A DNA stretch of 64,000 nt from Betaproteobacteria bacterium Ga0077523 (GTDB lineage: Bacteria > Pseudomonadota > Gammaproteobacteria > Burkholderiales > Ga0077523). The first letter of the stretch is position 1, and every line of letters starts with the position of its first letter. The stretch lies in contig LNDQ01000150.1 in the NCBI GenBank assembly GCA_001464695.1, positions 62,001 to 126,000 on the forward strand, read 5' to 3'. The notes under the pieces were generated by a model, which searched no databases, had not been told where the DNA came from, and saw only the letters and a program-made list of their open reading frames with translations. The position numbers and the translations under genes are program-made. This document shows positions 17,208-26,800 of this stretch, one piece after another.

Positions 17208-17849
17208 ATGAAAGCTCTGGGCAACACCTTCGTCGCCGGGATCCTGCTGCTCGCGCCGATCATGATCGCCGTCGTCCTCGTGCGCGAAGCAGTCCGCATG
17301 CTGAGCGAACTCGTGGGTCCGCTCGCGAAGCTGCTGCCGTTCGAGAAGGTCCTGGGCGTCAGGGCGGAGAGTCTTGCTTCACTACTGATGGTATTGGGTG
17401 TCTGCCTCCTCGCCGGACTGTTCGCGACGACCGTCACCGGGCGCCGCATCAGCACCTGGCTCGAACGCCACATCCTGCAGTACCTGCCGCTCTACGGCTG
17501 GGCCATGACGATGGTGCGCAACCTGCTGAACACCGGAACGGACCGGCCGACCGAAGTGGTGTTGCTCGATATCGGCGACGGCATCGAGCAGATCGCTTGG
17601 GTGACGGGACGCCCGACGCCGGGCAAGGTGGCGGTGTACGTGCCCGATCCCCCCAACGGGCAGTCCGGGGCGGTGTTCGTCGTGCCGGACGAAAAGATCA
17701 CGGCCGTGGACCTGTCCATGGTGCAGGCACTCGACCTGCTGCGCCGGCTCGGGGCCGGCAGTGCCGCGCTGTACCGTGCCGACCACGCGGACCGGCATCC
17801 CCACACAGCGTCCGAGCCGGTCGACGGCGCTGCGAAGGCACACTCGTGA
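17208..17849 (+). CDS. DUF502 family membrane protein
   Basis: A 213-residue protein with two N-terminal membrane helices (FVAGILLLAPIMIAVVLV and SLASLLMVLGVCLLAGLFAT) and a conserved soluble part. DUF502 marks are IMIAVVLVREAV, a proline-rich turn and GWVTGR-like residues (IEQIAWVTGRPTPGKVAVYVPDPPNGQSG). Function unknown; plant relatives are COV-like. The start is ATG 17208. The stop overlaps the GTG start of the OprP-like porin gene, which implies coupling. Confidence 0.8.
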   Translation: MKALGNTFVAGILLLAPIMIAVVLVREAVRMLSELVGPLAKLLPFEKVLGVRAESLASLLMVLGVCLLAGLFATTVTGRRISTWLERHILQYLPLYGWAMTMVRNLLNTGTDRPTEVVLLDIGDGIEQIAWVTGRPTPGKVAVYVPDPPNGQSGAVFVVPDEKITAVDLSMVQALDLLRRLGAGSAALYRADHADRHPHTASEPVDGAAKAHS

Positions 17850-19390
17850 CGCGGCGCGCGCTCGCGCTCGCGGCACTGGTCGTGGTGCTCGGCGCTGCGC
17901 CCGCGCGAGCAGACACGCTGATCCTGACCACGGGCGAGCGGTTGACCGGCAAGGTTGTTTCCGACGAAGGCTCGGTGCTGGTGTTCGAATCCGACGGCCT
18001 GGGCCGGATCACGGTGTCGCGCGAGAAGGTCTCGTCGGTCGAGACGACCGTGCCGAAGGCAGATGCTCCCGTGGTCGCCGCGGCCGCCCCGGCCGCTGAC
18101 GAGAAGGCGCCGGCGGTGGAGGACCGCACGGCGTCCGAACTGCCGCCGGACAAGGCGACGGGGCCTTCGATGCCACCACCGGAAAAGCGCGAAGACCTGC
18201 TGCGGCTCTGGATCGACCAGGGGCTGCGCTACCAGATCGCGCAGCCCGTGGTCATCCCGAACTTCTACAACGACGAGGCGCTGGTGCGCGAGGAGGTCCA
18301 GGTGACGGGCCGTGTCGGTCTCCGCGCGTCCGTCGACGCCGGCGGTTTCGAGACCTCCCACGGGCTCGCGCCGGTCCCGTCCGACGCTGCGCTGCGCACG
18401 CTGCGGTTCTACACCACAGGTACGTGGAGTCCGACGACCTCCTACGCGCTCCAGTTGGGGGTCATCGACGGCAGCGCGTACCTGCATCAGGCGAACATCC
18501 GCTGGAGCGAGGTGAAGTACTTCCGCAACGTGAACTTCGGCTACCTCACGGTGCAGCAGACGCTCGAGAACATCGTTCCGTTCGGGGGGACGCTCTTCAT
18601 GGAGCCGGCCCTGCCGGTGCTCGCGTTCGCACCCGGCAACCGCATGGGTGTCACGAGCGACCGGCAGCTCTGGGGCGATCGGGGCTCCATGACGCTGGGC
18701 CTTTATTCCGTAGGCGCCGACCCCGGGCTCAACTTCGGCGACGAGACGCAATCGCTGCTGCGCCCGACGGTACGGCTCACCGGGACACCGTTGGTGGACC
18801 AAGAGCGCAAGGCAGGAAGACGTCTGTTGCACCTCGGCGTCAGTGCCTCGATCACCGTCGCCTCGGATTCCGAAGTGCGCTACCGCGCGCGGCCGGAAAG
18901 TTTCATCGCGCCGTATCTTCTCGACACCGGCAATATCCGTTCGCGTGGCGCGACGTTCGTCGGGACCGAACTCGTGTGGATGGACGGCCCGTTCACGCTG
19001 CAGACCGAGGCGATGGTGAACCGCGTGAGCGCCGACGATCGGCAGACTTACCTCGCCGGCGCCTATGTGTCGGCGAGCTGGATGCTCACCGGCGAGGAAT
19101 CCGGTTACAACAAGGCGGTCGGCGTGCCTGACCGGGTGATTCCGACGCGCGAATTTTCCATGAAGCAGAATACGTGGGGCGCGTGGCAGCTGGGGTTGCG
19201 CTATTCCTACCTCGATCTGACCAGCGGTATCGCAGACGGTGGCCGGGCCAGCGAAGCGAGCGTGGGGCTCAACTGGTGGTGGAACCGCTACCTGCGCTGG
19301 CAGTTGAATTACAACTACGCTGTCGTCGACGGCGGCCCGACGCCGGGACATCTGCAGGTCATCCAGGGGCGCGTCCAGCTCATGTATTAA
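17846..19390 (+). CDS. OprP-like (phosphate-selective porin O/P) outer-membrane protein
   Basis: A 514-residue outer-membrane porin. After the signal peptide (ending APARADT) comes a short beta domain (LILTTGERLTGKVVSDEG) and an Ala/Pro-rich linker at about residues 75-115. The barrel then shows the OprO/OprP pattern: VKYFRNVNFGYLTVQQ, NIVPFGGTLFMEPALPVLAF, APGNRMGVTSD, GLYSVGAD, YRARPE, and a C-terminal strand LQVIQGRVQLMY. Such porins admit phosphate or other anions. A PPK2 gene lies 1 kb downstream, which is consistent with a phosphate role but does not prove one. The start GTG 17846 overlaps the DUF502 stop. Confidence 0.75.
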   Translation: MTRRALALAALVVVLGAAPARADTLILTTGERLTGKVVSDEGSVLVFESDGLGRITVSREKVSSVETTVPKADAPVVAAAAPAADEKAPAVEDRTASELPPDKATGPSMPPPEKREDLLRLWIDQGLRYQIAQPVVIPNFYNDEALVREEVQVTGRVGLRASVDAGGFETSHGLAPVPSDAALRTLRFYTTGTWSPTTSYALQLGVIDGSAYLHQANIRWSEVKYFRNVNFGYLTVQQTLENIVPFGGTLFMEPALPVLAFAPGNRMGVTSDRQLWGDRGSMTLGLYSVGADPGLNFGDETQSLLRPTVRLTGTPLVDQERKAGRRLLHLGVSASITVASDSEVRYRARPESFIAPYLLDTGNIRSRGATFVGTELVWMDGPFTLQTEAMVNRVSADDRQTYLAGAYVSASWMLTGEESGYNKAVGVPDRVIPTREFSMKQNTWGAWQLGLRYSYLDLTSGIADGGRASEASVGLNWWWNRYLRWQLNYNYAVVDGGPTPGHLQVIQGRVQLMY

Positions 19391-19633
19391 TGGAAGTACC
19401 GCGCCGCGCGTCGCGGTCGAGCGGTTGTCGCGAACTATCAATTCGAGCGGGCTGGCGGGCGCCGACAATCCAGTACGCATGTAGGCTATCCTCCAGCTTC
19501 GTGGCAGCGCCAAGATCGTCGGCGGCGCGCTGCGGTGGGTACGCTGTTGATCCTCGTCAAGACTGCCGGCGCTGCAACCCGTTCTAATGGCTCGTCGCTG
19601 CGTCGAGGCGTTGCGATGTACAGGAGGAAGTCC
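19391..19633. other. Intergenic gap, no feature recognised
   Basis: About 240 bases separate the OprP-like porin from the next barrel gene. I see no tRNA, long hairpin with a U-run, or plausible small gene. A promoter for the barrel gene is expected here but I cannot point to a convincing -35/-10 pair. Confidence 0.4.
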
Positions 19634-20302
19634 ATGAAGTCGATTCGCATGAGTGGTGTCGTCGTGTTCGCACTTGCCATGGCGGCCTCGTCGTTCCAAG
19701 CCGGAGCGGCCGACCGCGACCGCGCGGAGCGCTGGGACACCACGCTCCAGGCGCGATTCACCGGCTCCGAGACGCTCAGTTTCGACAATGGCGCCTCGGC
19801 CAAGCTGAGTTCCTCGACCGGATTCGGCTTCGGTTTCGCCTACAACTTCGACGCTCGGCGCGCGGTCGGCTTCGATTTCGCCTGGAACAACATCAACTAC
19901 AGCGGCAGCGCGACGCCCTCGGGCGGCGGGGCGCCCCAGGCCATATCGGGTACGGCCTACGCAGGCTCGATGCTGGTCAACGGGACCTACCACTTCTTCG
20001 ACGGCCCCTTCACGCCCTACGTGACTGGCGCCCTCGGTTTCACCTACACCGATACGGGCGTTCCGGCCGGCGTAGGCACGGGTTGCTGGTGGTATCCCTG
20101 GTACGGGTACGTATGCGGCCCGGTGACCTACACCAAGACGTCGACCGACTTCACCTATGGCGTCGGAGCAGGTCTGCGATGGGACGTGACAGCTGGATTC
20201 TTCCTGCGTGCCGGTGTTCAACAGCAGTGGATGACGGTCGGTGCTGCCAGCGGCACACCCAGCTTCGTCATCGGGCGCTTCGATCTCGGCTTCAAGTTCT
20301 GA
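19634..20302 (+). CDS. Outer-membrane beta-barrel protein (OmpW/OmpX-like)
   Basis: A 222-residue exported barrel. The start is ATG 19634 with AGGAGG at 19622-19627; an earlier ATG 19616 lacks a site. The signal peptide ends SFQAGAADR. Strands include TTLQARFTGSETLSFDNG, FGFGFAYNFDARRAVGFDFAW, MLVNGTYHFFDGPFTPYVTGALGFTY and a final FVIGRFDLGFKF with terminal Phe. A loop near residues 150-165 is rich in Trp/Tyr and has two Cys (CWWYPWYGYVC), an unusual aromatic hairpin. Function is unknown; small barrels of this type often answer envelope stress. Confidence 0.75.
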   Translation: MKSIRMSGVVVFALAMAASSFQAGAADRDRAERWDTTLQARFTGSETLSFDNGASAKLSSSTGFGFGFAYNFDARRAVGFDFAWNNINYSGSATPSGGGAPQAISGTAYAGSMLVNGTYHFFDGPFTPYVTGALGFTYTDTGVPAGVGTGCWWYPWYGYVCGPVTYTKTSTDFTYGVGAGLRWDVTAGFFLRAGVQQQWMTVGAASGTPSFVIGRFDLGFKF

Positions 20303-20386
20303 TCGACCCCGCGCCCGATCCGCGCGGAAACAGCAGCCGGCCACGACGCCGCCAACGGCGGTCGGTGGCGAACCGGGAGGGGGACC

Positions 20387-21229
20387 ATGGGATCGAGGAC
20401 AGGCAAGAAGGCTCCCGCGAATGCGAGGGCGCACTCGGCGCCCGAGCAGGATGCGGGCAAGCTCGGACGCAAGGACTACGACGCGGCTCTCGAGAAGTTG
20501 CACGTGGAGCTGGTGAAGCTGCAGCGCTGGGTCCAGCACAAGGGTCTGAAGGTGTGCATCGTGTTCGAAGGCCGCGACGGGGCGGGGAAGGGCGGCACCA
20601 TCAAGGCCATCACCGAGCGCGTGAGCCCGCGCGTGTTTCGCGTCGTCGCGCTGCCGGCGCCGACCGAGCGTGAGCGCAGTCAGATGTACCTGCAGCGCTA
20701 CGTGCAGCATCTGCCGGCGGCCGGCGAGATCGTGATCTTCGACCGCAGCTGGTACAACCGTGCCGGTGTCGAGCGCGTGATGGGCTTCTGCACCGAGGAG
20801 CAGACGAAGAAGTTCCTGAACGGCGTGCCGCTGGTCGAGAAGGCGATGGTCGAATCGGGGATCATCCTGCTCAAGTACTGGCTCGAGGTCAGTCCGGAGG
20901 AGCAGACGCGCCGGCTGGAAGCCCGCATCGAGGACGGGCGCAAGATCTGGAAGCTCTCGCCCATGGATCTGAAGTCGTACAGCCGCTGGTACGACTACTC
21001 CCGGGCGCGTGACGACATGTTCGCCGCGACCGACACCGGATTCGCGCCGTGGTACGTGGCCAAGTCCGAGAACAAGCGGCGCGTGCGGCTCAACATCATC
21101 AACCACTTGTTGTCGCGCATTCCGTACAAGAGCCTGCCGCTCGAGAAAGTGAAGCTGCCCAAGCGCCAGCAGGCCGGCGGTTATCAGGCGCCCGAATACC
21201 CGTACAAGCTCGTGCCGGATCGATTCTGA
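20387..21229 (+). CDS. ppk2: Polyphosphate kinase 2 (PPK2, class I)
   Basis: A 280-residue cytoplasmic kinase that uses polyphosphate to phosphorylate nucleoside diphosphates. Walker A is EGRDGAGKGG at about residues 61-70, the lid and Walker B region DRSWYNRAGVERVMGF lies at about 121-136, and KYWLEVSPEEQTRR and SPMDLKSYSRWYDYSRARD follow. The motif set and single domain match class I PPK2. The first 30 residues are a disordered, basic tail. A GGGAGGGGG stretch at 20375-20383 precedes the ATG by about four bases. It lies downstream of an OprP-like porin gene. Confidence 0.9.
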   Translation: MGSRTGKKAPANARAHSAPEQDAGKLGRKDYDAALEKLHVELVKLQRWVQHKGLKVCIVFEGRDGAGKGGTIKAITERVSPRVFRVVALPAPTERERSQMYLQRYVQHLPAAGEIVIFDRSWYNRAGVERVMGFCTEEQTKKFLNGVPLVEKAMVESGIILLKYWLEVSPEEQTRRLEARIEDGRKIWKLSPMDLKSYSRWYDYSRARDDMFAATDTGFAPWYVAKSENKRRVRLNIINHLLSRIPYKSLPLEKVKLPKRQQAGGYQAPEYPYKLVPDRF

Positions 21230-21259
21230 GACCGGGTGCGGGCCGCGAAAGGAACAACG

Positions 21260-21499
21260 ATGCGTATCGTGATCGGTAATCTGCCTGACGACGTCTCGGA
21301 GGAAGGGATTCGCGACACGCTGCGAGCGTTCGCTCCGGTCGATCGGATCACGCTGGTGCGCGAAGGCGGTACACCTTCCGCCGTGATCGAGATGGAAATG
21401 ACGCGTGGTCAGGCGGAGGCCTTGGCGCAGCGCATCCAGGGGCGGCTGCACCAGGGTCGCGAACTGCGGGCCTGGGTGCCCAACATGGATTGGAAGTAG
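21260..21499 (+). CDS. Small RRM-domain RNA-binding protein
   Basis: A 79-residue protein that is essentially one RNA-recognition motif. RNP2-like MRIVIGNLPDDVSEEGIRDTL is at the N terminus, and the RNP1 position is partly kept as GGTPSAVIEMEM. The aromatic residues usual in RNP1 are missing, so RNA affinity is uncertain. The start is ATG 21260 (GAAAGGAACA upstream); an earlier in-frame start at 21236 would add eight residues. It follows ppk2 by 30 bases. Similar small bacterial RRM proteins are often cold or stress induced. Confidence 0.75.
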   Translation: MRIVIGNLPDDVSEEGIRDTLRAFAPVDRITLVREGGTPSAVIEMEMTRGQAEALAQRIQGRLHQGRELRAWVPNMDWK

Positions 21500-21529
21500 C
21501 GTGGCGAGATCGGCTCGCGCAGGGGTGCG

Positions 21530-22561
21530 ATGTTCGAGCGCCTAGCGGCCGCTCTGTTCGGCGGCAGGTCGTCGTCGGCGCCGGATACGGCCGATGCGCA
21601 GCTGGTGGCGGAGACGATCGAAGCGGTCGTCGATGCGGTGGAGCCGCGCATCCGTCACCGCTCCCGCTACCAGCAGAAACTGGACGCCTGCGTGCGGCAC
21701 ACCATCGCGCATCTGCGCGAGATGGCACGCGTTCCGCTGGAGCCGGTCCGGCTCACGCGGGCAACCTGGGGTAGCGACCCTCACACCAACGCATTCTTCG
21801 CCACGGCGGACGACGTCCCTGAGTGCCTGGGGCGCAGCCGTGCGCTGCGCGAGTTCTTCGCGGACCCTGCCAATCAGGCGGTGCAGGAAGCATTCGGGTT
21901 GCTCGGCATGAGGAAGGTGGAACGCACGGTATTCGCCCCGCAGTTGCAGGGTGATACCGTGCGGCACGACGTGGCCCAGGTGCAGGTGAGCTTCTCCGAT
22001 CACCGGCTGATCGCGCCGGGGGCCACACTGGCCGCAACGCGGGTGGACGTCGGTCGCCGCATCGTCCAGCGCCTCGCGCAAGTGGCCCTCGGTCGCATCA
22101 TCGCGGTCGACATGAAGGCGACCGAACTGCAGGAGCGCAAAGCCTATCTCGCCGCCCGGCTGCGCATGCTCAAGCTGGCCGCCGACGGCATGGAAGGGCT
22201 CGTGTCCGATCCGGCGACCATCGCACAGCAGATCGGCGCGACCGAGGCCGAGCTTGCTCGTACCGTCGAAGGTTACATCGACGCCAAGGCCAGCCTGGCG
22301 ACGCTGGATGGTTACATCGGGCACATCGATGCCGTTCTCGGGCACCCCGAGCAACATGTGCAACTCGTGACGGTGCCGTTGCGGGTGACCCGCCTCGGCG
22401 TCAAGGTGGAAGGCGACGCGAGCGGACCGGTCAACGAGCTCGACCTCGCCGAACTGGTCATCGGTGCGGATTTCCGGGCCGTGATCGCGATCGTGTGCTG
22501 TCCGCGCAGCGAGGTCCCGCCCGAGGTGAGCCGGCTCGCCCAAGGCGAACGCTACTTGTAG
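21530..22561 (+). CDS. Hypothetical protein, function unknown
   Basis: A 343-residue soluble protein that I do not recognise. The N-terminal half is helical and charged (ETIEAVVDAVEPRIRHRSRYQQKLDACVRHTIAHLREM), with DPHTNAFFATADDVPECLGRSRALREFF in the middle. The second half has helices likely to form a coiled coil (KATELQERKAYLAARLRMLKLAADGME and QQIGATEAELARTVEGYIDAKASLATLDGYIGHIDAVL), and the C terminus is beta-rich (VQLVTVPLRVTRLGVKVEG; VIAIVCCPRSEVP). No signal peptide or membrane segment is seen. The RRM gene is 30 bases upstream, so ppk2-RRM-this gene may form one operon. Confidence 0.6.
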   Translation: MFERLAAALFGGRSSSAPDTADAQLVAETIEAVVDAVEPRIRHRSRYQQKLDACVRHTIAHLREMARVPLEPVRLTRATWGSDPHTNAFFATADDVPECLGRSRALREFFADPANQAVQEAFGLLGMRKVERTVFAPQLQGDTVRHDVAQVQVSFSDHRLIAPGATLAATRVDVGRRIVQRLAQVALGRIIAVDMKATELQERKAYLAARLRMLKLAADGMEGLVSDPATIAQQIGATEAELARTVEGYIDAKASLATLDGYIGHIDAVLGHPEQHVQLVTVPLRVTRLGVKVEGDASGPVNELDLAELVIGADFRAVIAIVCCPRSEVPPEVSRLAQGERYL

Positions 22562-22654
22562 CCCGGACCCGAGCCTGGCACCTGAATGCAATGCTGCCGC
22601 CTGCCGTTTGCGGCTACCATGTACCGGATTGGTCGCCACGGTGAGCGAGGAGCT

Positions 22655-23827
22655 ATGTTGAACGTCGTCTCGAATTCGTCCTGGCTCGTGGCGGCACTGC
22701 TCGGTGCGATGGCCGTTGCCGGTTGCGACAAGGAAAAGCCCGCTGCGCCGCGCGCCGCGCCGCCGGTGAGCGTCCTCACCGTCGAGACCGCGGCCATTCC
22801 CTATGTTTCCACCTTCGTCGCGCAGACCGAGAGTTCGCGACAGGTGGACATCGTCGCCCGCGTGTCCGGTTTCCTCGACCGCATCGCGTATCAGGAAGGC
22901 GAAGTCGTGAAGGAAGGCCAGGTGCTCTTCCAGATCGACCCGAAGCCGTTCCAGGCGCAGCTCGATGCCGCCCGGGGCGAGCTGCAGGCGCAGCAGGCGC
23001 GCCTGTCGACAGCCACAGCGAACCTCGGCCGGATCAAGCCGCTCGCCGAGGTCAACGCCGTCTCGCGTGCCGACCTCGATCGCGCTCAAGGCGAGTTCGA
23101 CGGCTCGAAGGCCGCTGTGTACTCGGCCCAGGCCAAGGTGAAGGAAACCGAACTCAACCTGGGATACACCACCATCCGCAGCCCCGTGACGGGTCTTGCC
23201 AGCCGTTCCGAGCAGCGGCAGGGCGCGTACATCAACGCCATGTCGGAGAACGCGCGGCTCACGTACGTGGCCGCGGTCGATCCGATCTGGGTGAGCTTCA
23301 GTGTTTCGCAGAACCAGGTGGCCCGGATGCGCGAGCTGGCGGCATCGGGCCAGGTGCAGATGCCGAAGGAAGGCGACTACGAAGTGGAACTCGTGATGCC
23401 CGACGGCAATACCTACCCGAAGCGCGGGCGCATCAACTTCGCCGATCCGTCCTTCAGCCAGGACACCGGTTCGTTCCTGGTGCGCGCCGTGGTGCCCAAC
23501 CCGGTGAAGGATCTCAGGCCGGGCATGTTCGTCACCGCGAACGTGCTCGGCGCGGTGCGACCCAGCGCCATCGTGGTTCCGCAGCTCGCCGTGCAGCAGG
23601 GCCCCAACGGGCACCTGGTCTACGTCATCAAGCAGGACGGCACCGCAGAGCTGCGTCCGGTCGTCGTGGGCGAATATCAGGGTGAGAAGAACATCGTGAT
23701 CGCCGCCGGGCTCAAGGCCGGCGACCGCGTCGTGACCGAAGGGGTGCTCAAGGTGGTACCCGGCAAGCCGGTGCAGATCGTTCCTCCGGGGGCGAAACCG
23801 GCGGAGCCCGCCGGCGCGTCGAAGTAG
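22655..23827 (+). CDS. RND efflux periplasmic adaptor (AcrA/MexA/MexE-like lipoprotein)
   Basis: A 390-residue membrane-fusion protein, first gene of a tripartite efflux operon. The start is ATG 22655 with GAGG at 22648-22651. The lipoprotein signal ends VAGC, Cys-24, so it is anchored in the inner membrane. The lipoyl half (VDIVARVSGFLDRIAYQEGEVVKEGQVLFQID), a helical hairpin of about 70 residues (LDAARGELQAQQARLSTATANL and onward) and the barrel part (GTVTSR-like TTIRSPVTGLASRSE) are all present. It docks the pump at 23840 to the outer-membrane factor at 26984. Confidence 0.92.
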   Translation: MLNVVSNSSWLVAALLGAMAVAGCDKEKPAAPRAAPPVSVLTVETAAIPYVSTFVAQTESSRQVDIVARVSGFLDRIAYQEGEVVKEGQVLFQIDPKPFQAQLDAARGELQAQQARLSTATANLGRIKPLAEVNAVSRADLDRAQGEFDGSKAAVYSAQAKVKETELNLGYTTIRSPVTGLASRSEQRQGAYINAMSENARLTYVAAVDPIWVSFSVSQNQVARMRELAASGQVQMPKEGDYEVELVMPDGNTYPKRGRINFADPSFSQDTGSFLVRAVVPNPVKDLRPGMFVTANVLGAVRPSAIVVPQLAVQQGPNGHLVYVIKQDGTAELRPVVVGEYQGEKNIVIAAGLKAGDRVVTEGVLKVVPGKPVQIVPPGAKPAEPAGASK

Positions 23828-23839
23828 CGGCACCGCGGC

Positions 23840-26800
23840 GTGTTCACGCATTTCTTCATCGACCGGCCGATCCTCTCGTCGGTCATCTCGATCCTGATCC
23901 TGCTGGGCGGCGCGGTTTCGATGCTGGTGTCGCCGATCGAGCAGTACCCGGAACTGGCGCCGCCGCAGGTGAGTGTCGAAGCCCGCTATCCCGGTGCCAC
24001 CGCCGAAGTCATCGCCAACACGGTGGCCGCGCCGATCGAGACCCAGATCAACGGCGTCGACAACCTGCTGTACTTCAACTCGGTCAGCTCGTCGAGCGGT
24101 AACGTCACCATCAACGTCGTCTTCAAGCCGGGCAGCAACCCGGACATCAACCAGGTGAACGTGCAGAACCGCGTGAGCCAGGCGTTGCCGCTGATTCCGC
24201 AGGTGGTGTCGCAGCAGGGGGTCACGGTGGAGAAGAAGTCCTCCAGCATCATGATGATCCTGTCGGTCTTCTCGCCCGACGACCGCTACGACGACACGTA
24301 CATCGACAACTACACCAACCTGTACGTGCTGGAGGAGTTGAAGCGGGTACCGGGCGCGAATCGCGCGTCGGTATTCGGCCTGCCCGACATCGCGATGCGC
24401 GTCTGGCTCCGGCCCGACCGGCTGGCGCAACTCGGCATCTCGGTGCAGGACGTTGCTGCCGCGATCCAGAGCCAGAACCAGACCTTCGGCATCGGCCAGA
24501 TCGGGGCGCAACCCACGGACAAGGGCGTACAGCAGACCTTCGTGGTGACGGCCCAGGGGCTGCTCACGCGGCCCGAGGAGTTCGAGGACATCATCGTCCG
24601 CACCGCCAAGCAGGGTGCGGCCATCGTCCGAGTGAAGGATGTCGGACGGGTGGAACTGGCGAAGCGCGACTATTCCATCGCGAGCCGCATGAACGGGAAG
24701 GTCGCGACCACGATCGGCATCTACCAGCAACCCGGCGCCAACGCCGTGGATACCGCCAAGGCCGTGCGTGCACGGATGGAGGAGCTGAAGAAGCAGTTCC
24801 CCACCGGCCTCGACTACAAGGTGACGCTCGACACCAGCCTGTTCACCCTCAACTCCATCGACAAGGTGGTGCACACCTTCTTCGAGGCGGTGGTGCTGGT
24901 GATCGCGGTGGTGTTCCTGTTCCTGCAGTCGCTGCGGGCGACGCTCATCCCGATTCTCGCGGTGCCGGTGTCGATCATCGGCACCTTCATCGGCATGCAC
25001 CTGCTCGGCTTCTCGGTGAACATGCTGACCATGTTCGGCATGATCCTCGCGATCGGCCTGGTGGTGGACGACGCCATCGTCGTGGTGGAGAACGTCGAGG
25101 TCAACATGACCAAGCACGGGCTGTCCGCGCTCGACGCCTCGAAACAGGCGATGACCGAGATCGCAGGCGCCTTGATCTCGATCGTGCTGGTGCTGGTCGC
25201 GGTGTTCCTGCCGGTCGCCTTCCTGGGCGGTGTCACCGGCACGCTCTACAAGCAGTTCGCCATCACCATCGCCATCTCGGTGGTGATCTCGGGCCTGATG
25301 GCGCTCACGCTGTCCCCGGCGCTCGCGGCCATCATCATCAAGGCTCACCATGGCGAGAAGCGCGGTTTCTTCCGCTGGTTCGAGAACGGGTTCCAGAAGC
25401 TCACCAACGGCTACGTCGGTATCGTCGCGCGCCTGATCCAGGGCTGGCCGATCACGCTCATCGCCTTCGCGGGCGTCATCGCCGGCATCCTGGTCATGTT
25501 CAGGATCCTGCCGGGCAGCTTCGTGCCCGAGGAGGACCAGGGGTACTTCTTCGCGGTCATCGAAGCGCCCGACACCGCGAGCCAGAGCTACGTCGCACAG
25601 CTGGTGGAACGCGTCGAGACCATCATGCGCAGCGAGAGCGCGGTCCAGGACATTGCCGTCGTCAACGGCTACAGCATGATCGACGGCACCTTCCGCAATA
25701 ACGCCGCCATCGTGTTTCCGTCGTTGAAGCCGTTCGACGAACGCAAGGACGCGTCGCAACTCTCGTTCGCCGTGCTGCCGCGCCTCAACAAGCAGTTCGC
25801 GGCGTTGCAGGAAGGGTTCGTCTTCGCCATCAACCCGCCGTCGATCCCCGGCCTGGGAACGACCGGCGGGTTCGAGTTCTACATCCAGAACCGCGGTGCC
25901 GGCGACGCCCGGGCGACGAGCGCGGCCATCCAGGCGTTCATGGCGGCCGCGCGCCAACGGCCGGAGCTGGTCGGGGTGTCGACCACGTTCCGCGGATCAA
26001 CCCAGCAGCTCTTCGTCGAACTGGATCGCAGCAAGGCCGAGGTGCTGGGCGTGGCAGTGCAGGATGCGTTCCAGACCATGCAGAGCTTCTTCGGCTCCAG
26101 CGTCGCCGGCCAGTTCACCCAGTTCTCGCGCGTGTGGTGGGTGGTCATGCAGGCCGACGCACAGTATCGCAGTGATCCGCGCGACTTCGAAAAGGTGTAT
26201 GTGCGCTCCCATGGCGGCGGCATGGTGCCGCTCTCGGCGCTGATCCGCACCCGCTATGCGGCCGCGCCCAAGCTGATGGAGCGCTTTAACGGATTTCCGG
26301 CGGTGAAGGTCACGGGCAGTCCCGCGCCCGGATTCAGCTCGGGGCAGGCGCTGGCCGCGATGGAGGCGGTTGCAGGCGCAACGCTGCCCGGTGATTTTTC
26401 CTACGCGTGGGCCGGTCAGGCGCTGCAGGAGAAGCAGTCCGGCAGCACGTCGTCGATCGCGTTCGTCGCCGGACTGGTGGTGGTGTTCCTGCTGCTGTCG
26501 GCCCAGTTCGAGAAATGGACGGTGCCGATCGCGGTGGTGCTCACCGTGCCCATCGCCATCCTCGGGGCATTGCTGCTGACCTGGATACGCGGGCTCGAGA
26601 ACGACGTGTACTTCCAGGTGGGTCTGGTCACGCTGGTCGGCCTGTCGGCCAAGAACGCGATCCTCATCTGCGAGTTCGCGCTCGAGCGCGTGCATCAGGG
26701 CATGGCCGTCAAGGAGGCCGCCATCGAGGCCGCCGGGTTGCGGTTGCGGGCCATCGTCATGACTTCCCTGGCGTTCGGTCTGGGCTGCGTGCCGCTCGCG

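Noticed and set aside
14546-25957. Series of very long minus-strand open frames (14546-17473, 17492-21451, 21542-25957)
   Set aside because: They are antisense to well-recognised genes (pldA, DUF2252, OprP-like porin, ppk2, RND pump) and show no domain; they are shadows.
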